Part shown: positions 4,447 through 8,528 of the stretch, piece by piece | Numbering within the stretch: position 1 is the stretch's first letter | Layout of the letters: each line of letters starts with the position of its first letter | From: Vulcanimicrobiota bacterium | GTDB lineage: Bacteria > Vulcanimicrobiota > Vulcanimicrobiia > Vulcanimicrobiales > Vulcanimicrobiaceae | DNA: 8,528 nucleotides | Direction of reading: 5' to 3' | Assembly: GCA_019233415.1 (NCBI GenBank) | Contig: JAFAMK010000377.1 | Span: forward strand, 1 to 8,528 | Translations under genes and position numbers: made by a program | Notes under the pieces: model-generated | Seen by the model: only the letters and a program-made list of their open reading frames with translations | Database searches by the model: none | What the model was told of the DNA's origin: nothing

Positions 4447-6885
4447 ATGCGCATACTCGCCTCGCTCTCGGTTCGGGTCAAGTTGATCGGCATTGTTGTT
4501 GTTGCGGCGGGAGTCGTCGCTGCGCTCATGGCGCAGGCGGCGGTTGGGCTGCGGCACGAGGCTGGCCGGATTGAGACGATCCGTGCCGCGACTGATCTGT
4601 CCGATGCGGGGCTGCGGGCGAGCGTTGCGGTTGGGCGCGAGCGCGGGCTGGGTGTCCTTGCGGTGCGCGATCCGCGCCGGGTCGATGCGCACCTGCGCGA
4701 TGAGCTGGCGGCGGTGCGTGGCGCGGTTGATCACGGTGTTGCTGAGGTGGAGGCGCAGGCGCAGGCAATCTTGCGCGGCCGCGACGATGCGCAGTTGCGG
4801 GCCGACGCGACTCGGCTGCAACTGGCGCTGGACGCGCTGCGCCGTGCGCGTACCGCGGCTGACGCCGTCGTGTCGAGCGGCACCGCGGCCGACCCGCAGC
4901 CGTGGCTCGACGGGATCAACCCGCTCGTCGCCGAGTTGACCGGGTTGCGCCGCGATGCGTACCGCAGCGACGATCCGCTGCAGCGCGCGCTGTTGCGCAA
5001 CGTCGAGTTGAAGGACGTCGTCCTGGCGGCCTCCGACGAGCAGTCGCACGAGCGCGCGATCCTCAGCCAGTCGCTGAGCGACAGCCGGCCGATTCCCGCC
5101 GAGCGCCGTTCCGTTCTCGCCGACCAGCACGCGCGGCTCGCCGAGTTGGTCGTCCGGATGAAGTCGCTCGCCGACGCGCTCGGTGGTGATGTTGCGGCCG
5201 CCGACGCGCGCGTCGAGGCCGGGTATGCGAACTCGCAGTTCTCGCAGTTGCGCGCGCAAATCTACGCTGCGAGCGACGCACGCAAGCCGTACGCGGTCGA
5301 CCGGCTGGCGTGGTTCGATGCGGCGTCGGCGCAGATCGACGCGCTGCTTGCGGTCGGCACGGCTGGGACCACCGCGACGCGCGACACCACGGATGCGCTG
5401 CTCGCGCAGGAGCGCGCGCAGTCGATCTGGCTCGCGGTCGTGGGGCTGGTGATCGCGCTGCTGCTCATCGTTGCGTTCGTGCTCGTCTCGCGCATCGCAT
5501 ACCGGCTGCGGCGTGTCACCAATGCGCTTGCCGCCGCGGTCGACGGCGATGCCGCTGCGCTCGTCGCGGCGTTCCGGCGGCTCGCCGCCGGCGATCTAGT
5601 CACGGCGTTCTCGCCGCACGAGCTTGCGCTCTCCATCGGTGAGCCCGACGAATTGGGTCGCTTGGAGACGAGCGCGAACGCGCTCGGTGTTGCTTGGCGT
5701 ACGATCGCGCGCGAGTTCGCGGCGGCGGTCGCGCGGCTCGGCGGGCTCGTCGGCGGTGCCGACGCCGGCGCGCGGCGCGTCGCCGAGAGCGGGACGATGC
5801 TTGCTGCCGCGACCGAGCGCACGCACACCGGAGTCGCGCAGATTTCGAGTGCAACCGCGCAGGCTGCCGTCGCGGCGCGTCAGCAGACGCAGGTCGTCGA
5901 CGAATCGAGCCGTACTGCCGAGTCGCTGCGCGAGGCTGCGTCGTCGATCGCGAGCGGCGCTGCCGACCAGTCGCGCGCGGTTGAGGGTGTTTCGGCGGCG
6001 ATGGAAGACGTCGAGCAGCAGATCGGCGTCGTTGCGGAGATCGCGGACGAACTGCTCACCGCGGCCGACCGCAGCGTCGACGCGGTGCGCAGCGGCGGCG
6101 AGGCGATCGCCGAAGCCGCCGACGCGATCCTCGAGGCGCGCGCCGCCGCGGAGCGCTCGCACAGCGCGATCGGCGAACTGATCGAACGCTCAGAGACCGT
6201 CGCCGCGATCACCCAGACGATCGAAGAGATCGCGTCGCAGACGAACCTGCTCTCGCTCAACGCCGCGATCGAGGCGGCGCGCGCCGGCGAGCATGGGCGG
6301 GGCTTCGCCGTCGTCGCCGAGGAGATTCGCAAGCTCGCCGAGCGTTCGCGCCGCGCGACGGTCGAGATTGCCGACTCGCTCAGCACGATCCGCGATCGCA
6401 CCATCGCGGCCGGCGAGGCAATGCGCGCCTCGGCCGGGCTCGCGCAGCGCGGCGGCGCGGTCGCCGACCGCGCACGCGAAGCGCTGGGACTGATCGAGGA
6501 AACCGCCGGCGCGACGCGCACCGCGGCCGGTGAGGTCGGTCAGCGCGTCGGCGTCATCCGCTCCGCCGCCCAGCGCTTGACCGAACACGTAGAAGGCGTC
6601 TCGCGCGTCGCCGAGGACAACGCCACCGCTGCGCAAACGCTGCACGACGCCGCCGCGCAGATCGCCGGCGCGATGGCCGAGAGCGCCGCGGCGAGCGAAG
6701 AACAAACTGCGACCGCAAGCCACATCGCGCTCGAAGCCGACGCCCTCGCGGGCGAAGTCGACAAGCTCCGCCGCGAAGCCGCCGGCCTGCACCAAGAGGC
6801 CGAACGGCTCGCGGGACTCGTCGGAACGTTCCGCTACGAGTCGACCACACTCCCCGCGCTACGCGAGGTCGCCCTCCCCGTGTAG
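4447..6885 (+). CDS. Methyl-accepting chemotaxis protein with NIT-like extracytoplasmic sensor
   Basis: An 812-residue transmembrane chemoreceptor that controls the CheA kinase through CheW. Layout: TM1 about 13-33 (LIGIVVVAAGVVAALMAQAAV); an all-helical sensor about 34-325; TM2 about 327-349; HAMP-like linker about 350-425; a long coiled-coil signalling domain from about 430 to 795. The hairpin tip is canonical (EIASQTNLLSLNAAIEAARA, 594-613, followed by GEHGRGFAVVAEEIRKLAER). The sensor repeats an 'ER' helix pattern (VAVGRERGLGVLAV; DEQSHERAILSQSLSD) reminiscent of nitrate/nitrite-sensing NIT domains (PF08376); that assignment is inference. No NWETF-like CheR-docking pentapeptide ends the protein (it ends ALREVALPV). 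An open frame runs from 4240, but ATG 4447 places TM1 at the N-terminus and follows GGAG (4439-4442) at a short 4-base spacing. No other che genes are in the window. Confidence 0.93.
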   Translation: MRILASLSVRVKLIGIVVVAAGVVAALMAQAAVGLRHEAGRIETIRAATDLSDAGLRASVAVGRERGLGVLAVRDPRRVDAHLRDELAAVRGAVDHGVAEVEAQAQAILRGRDDAQLRADATRLQLALDALRRARTAADAVVSSGTAADPQPWLDGINPLVAELTGLRRDAYRSDDPLQRALLRNVELKDVVLAASDEQSHERAILSQSLSDSRPIPAERRSVLADQHARLAELVVRMKSLADALGGDVAAADARVEAGYANSQFSQLRAQIYAASDARKPYAVDRLAWFDAASAQIDALLAVGTAGTTATRDTTDALLAQERAQSIWLAVVGLVIALLLIVAFVLVSRIAYRLRRVTNALAAAVDGDAAALVAAFRRLAAGDLVTAFSPHELALSIGEPDELGRLETSANALGVAWRTIAREFAAAVARLGGLVGGADAGARRVAESGTMLAAATERTHTGVAQISSATAQAAVAARQQTQVVDESSRTAESLREAASSIASGAADQSRAVEGVSAAMEDVEQQIGVVAEIADELLTAADRSVDAVRSGGEAIAEAADAILEARAAAERSHSAIGELIERSETVAAITQTIEEIASQTNLLSLNAAIEAARAGEHGRGFAVVAEEIRKLAERSRRATVEIADSLSTIRDRTIAAGEAMRASAGLAQRGGAVADRAREALGLIEETAGATRTAAGEVGQRVGVIRSAAQRLTEHVEGVSRVAEDNATAAQTLHDAAAQIAGAMAESAAASEEQTATASHIALEADALAGEVDKLRREAAGLHQEAERLAGLVGTFRYESTTLPALREVALPV

Positions 6886-6893
6886 CCGAGGCG

Positions 6894-8033
6894 TCAGCGC
6901 GGGAGCGCGTCGAGCAGCGCGTCGATCTCGTCGGTCGCGTTGTAGCCGTGCGGCGCGACGCGGATGCCGTTCGCGCGGAACGTCGTGCAGACGTTCGCCG
7001 CGTTCAGGCGCCGGCCCAGCGCGACCATGTCGACGCCGTCGCGGCGGAACAGGACGATCCCCGATTTGACGTCGTCGCGCGAACGGTCGGAAGCGACGGT
7101 CCAGCCGCGCGAACGCAGTCCCTCGACCAGGTGATCGGTCAGCGCGAGCACGTGCGCCGCGATGCGTTCGATCCCGGCGTCCGCGAGCACGTCGATCGAG
7201 GTCGCCATCGAGAGCGCGCCGGCGAAGTTCGGCGTTCCGCCGTCGTAGCGCGACGCGTCCGGTGCGAGCGGCTGCGCGTAGTCGAGGAAGTTCCAGATGT
7301 CCTCGACCGACCGCCAGCCGGGGAGGCGAACCGCGACGCGGTCGAACAGCGCTTCGCGCAGCCACAGGTAGCCGACGCCCTGCAGCGCCATCAGCCACTT
7401 CGCGCCGGTGCCGTAGACGGCGTCCACGCCGGTCGCCGTGACGTCGAGCGGGAACGCGCCGAGCGCCTGCGCGGCGTCGACGACGAACAGCGCGCCGGCG
7501 TCGTGCGCGACCTGCGCGAGCGCGGCGAGATCGTGGCGGTAGCCGTCGTCGAACGTCACCCACGAGACGGACACGACGCGCGTGCGCGCCGAGATGATGC
7601 GGCGCAGGACGTCCGGCGTCATCCGCTCGCGCGGCGCGTCGATCAGCGTCACCTGCACGCCGCGGTCGCGCAGCGCGAACCACGGATACGCGTTCGCGCC
7701 GAACTCGTTCCCGCCGGTGATGACCTCGTCGCCCGCGCCGAGGCCGAGTCCCTGCGCGAGGACCGTCGCGCCTTCCGTCGTGTTCCGCAGCAGCGCGATC
7801 TCCTCGCCGCGGCCGCCGATGAATTCGGCGATGCGCCGGCGATACGCCGGAACCGATGCTTCGCGCGACGCAACGCCGAGGACGCCGCGTGCCGCGTGGT
7901 CGTCGAGCATCGCGTGCAGGGCGTCGCGCGTCACGCGCGGGAGCACGCCGACCGCGGCGTGGTTCAGATAGACGAGCCCGGGCGCGAGAGCGAACGCGTC
8001 GCGCGCGAGCGGCGTGGGCGCCGTTTCGATCAA
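6894..8033 (-). CDS. PLP-dependent class V aminotransferase (cysteine-desulfurase-like fold)
   Basis: A 379-residue cytosolic fold-type I PLP enzyme of the aminotransferase class V superfamily (cysteine desulfurases, isopenicillin N epimerase-like proteins, kynureninase relatives). Visible marks: N-terminal VYLNHAAVGVLP (21-32); phosphate-site NTTEG (84-88); FVVDAAQALGAFPLD (183-197) with the ring-binding Asp186 and Gln189; and Lys212 in YGTGAKWLMALQGVGYLWLR as the Schiff-base lysine. The usual His before Lys is Ala here, and the common GPxGxG is ALQGVG. C-terminal GGTPNFAGALSM (about 256-267) contributes to the active site. I see no SufS/IscS-type catalytic Cys loop: the only Cys is in NVCTTFRANGIRVAPHGYN near the end, so a lyase, epimerase or aminotransferase role is likelier than sulfur transfer. 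TTG 8033 is the start, 2 bp after the stop of the upstream gene in the same operon. The end lies 8 bp from the convergent receptor gene. Confidence 0.87.
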   Translation of the reverse strand: MIETAPTPLARDAFALAPGLVYLNHAAVGVLPRVTRDALHAMLDDHAARGVLGVASREASVPAYRRRIAEFIGGRGEEIALLRNTTEGATVLAQGLGLGAGDEVITGGNEFGANAYPWFALRDRGVQVTLIDAPRERMTPDVLRRIISARTRVVSVSWVTFDDGYRHDLAALAQVAHDAGALFVVDAAQALGAFPLDVTATGVDAVYGTGAKWLMALQGVGYLWLREALFDRVAVRLPGWRSVEDIWNFLDYAQPLAPDASRYDGGTPNFAGALSMATSIDVLADAGIERIAAHVLALTDHLVEGLRSRGWTVASDRSRDDVKSGIVLFRRDGVDMVALGRRLNAANVCTTFRANGIRVAPHGYNATDEIDALLDALPR

Positions 8034-8035
8034 CT

Positions 8036-8473
8036 CTACGGGTTCGCGTTGACGAGAATTTCGGCCTGAGAGAGCCCCGGTGCCACGCGCACCTTCGCCT
8101 TCGCGACGCGCACGACGAACGTTTCGAGCGGAACGTACATGTCGCCGTTGCGCATGATCGCCGGCCCGCGCATCGTTATCGCGCCCTGGTCGATCTTCGC
8201 GGTTCTGCTCCCGGTGGTGAACCGCGCGACGGTGCTCCCGATCGAAACTTCCACGGCGGAGCCCTGGAACGTCAGGAGGCCGTTGAACGACTTCACCAAG
8301 TCGACGAGGTCGGCGTACACGATCCCGTTGTGCGCGACCGCGACGCCGCCCGCACGGTCGACCGGCCGCCCGTCCAGCAGGAGCTTCACCACGCGGTCAT
8401 CGGCCGGCGCCGGCGCCGCCGCGGCGCAGAACAGCGTGAGCCCGAGGATCAGAGCGGCGGCCGATCGCATCAT
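8036..8473 (-). CDS. Secreted stalk-domain protein (copper amine oxidase N-terminal-like)
   Basis: A 145-residue exported protein. A signal peptide (MMRSAAALILGLTLFCAAAA) probably ends after APAPA at residue 24. Cys16 lies in the hydrophobic core and is not in a lipobox. The mature part resembles the copper amine oxidase N-terminal-like domain (PF07833, 'stalk domain'): VVKLLLDGRPVD, then NGIVYADLVDLVKSFNGLLT, VEVSIGSTVARFTTGSRTAK, ITMRGPAIMRNGDMYVPLET and FVVRVAKAKVRV. This reproduces the family's repeated 'i.v.G..v....p.i..g..yvPl..v...l...v' pattern. Despite the name, such domains carry no oxidase activity or copper site; they are thought to act in adhesion or surface attachment. ATG 8473 is supported by AAGGA (8483-8487, minus strand) with a 9-base spacer, and it overlaps the stop of the upstream phoU-like gene as ATGA, indicating coupled translation. 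The aminotransferase follows after 2 bp. Confidence 0.8.
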   Translation of the reverse strand: MMRSAAALILGLTLFCAAAAPAPADDRVVKLLLDGRPVDRAGGVAVAHNGIVYADLVDLVKSFNGLLTFQGSAVEVSIGSTVARFTTGSRTAKIDQGAITMRGPAIMRNGDMYVPLETFVVRVAKAKVRVAPGLSQAEILVNANP

Positions 8474-8528
8474 GAGTTGATGTCCTTGGTGTGCCAGGCG
8501 ATGTTCTGGGCCCGGTCGCCGACGCGCT
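8470..8528 (-). CDS. phoU: C-terminal end of a PhoU-like phosphate signalling protein (partial)
   Basis: Reading the minus strand from 8526 gives the last 18 residues RVGDRAQNIAWHTKDINS and a TGA at 8472-8470. The RVGDR-x-QNI core matches the conserved C-terminal helix of PhoU (E. coli PhoU has ERVGDRCQNI at the equivalent place), which contains part of the metal-cluster-binding ER-x-x-D motif. PhoU is a cytosolic helical protein that represses the Pho regulon through PhoR and the PstSCAB transporter. The tail is much shorter than in E. coli, ending right after this helix. The TGA overlaps the ATG of the next gene (ATGA), so the two are translated from one mRNA. The rest of the gene, and any pst genes, lie beyond the right edge. 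The call rests on 18 residues only. Confidence 0.68.
   Translation of the reverse strand, partial: RVGDRAQNIAWHTKDINS

Noticed and set aside
1..8528. CRISPR arrays, tRNA/rRNA genes, insertion sequences
   Set aside because: I saw no regularly spaced repeats, cloverleaf sequence, transposase frame or terminal inverted repeats on either strand.

Overview
The window is a GC-rich bacterial chromosome segment. Codons in the flanking genes end almost always in G or C. The gene content (a copper-amine-oxidase-N-like stalk domain protein, a PhoU-like C-terminus, a methyl-accepting chemotaxis protein, a LysR/MFS pair) does not fix a taxon. A high-GC environmental lineage such as Eremiobacterota/Vulcanimicrobiota would fit, but that is a weak inference.

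Layout, left to right. (1) The C-terminal tail of an unidentified + strand gene (2-139) ends 2 bp from the convergent end of a YbfB/YjiJ-type MFS transporter (142-1350, -). (2) The MFS gene and a LysR-family regulator (1424-2323, +) are divergent across 73 bp holding overlapping promoter-like elements, the classic arrangement of a LysR regulator and its target. (3) From about 2316 to 4440 base composition falls visibly and the genes become unfamiliar. A DUF1778/TacA-like antitoxin without any visible GNAT toxin overlaps the LysR end. Next comes a 192-bp non-coding stretch with several nested inverted repeats (a possible structured RNA). Then a Cys-rich lipoprotein (2763-3698, +) and a Cys-rich cytosolic protein (3687-4157, -) overlap tail to tail by 12 bp. 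I recognise neither of these two proteins. (4) A 289-bp control region with a perfect 14-bp LacI-type palindrome leads into a large chemotaxis receptor (4447-6885, +). (5) On the - strand a tightly packed operon runs from the right edge: a phoU-like gene end (8470-8528), a secreted stalk-domain protein (8036-8473, ATGA overlap) and a PLP-dependent class V aminotransferase (6894-8033, TTG start, 2 bp gap).

Functional reading. The LysR protein probably controls the MFS exporter. The receptor couples an extracytoplasmic, NIT-like helical sensor to CheA/CheW. The phoU-stalk-aminotransferase operon is co-transcribed, but no pathway links its members obviously. The lower-GC block at 2316-4440 is the accessory part of the window and the best place to look for something undescribed: an orphan antitoxin, a possible structured RNA, and a convergent pair of Cys-rich proteins, one on the cell surface and one inside.
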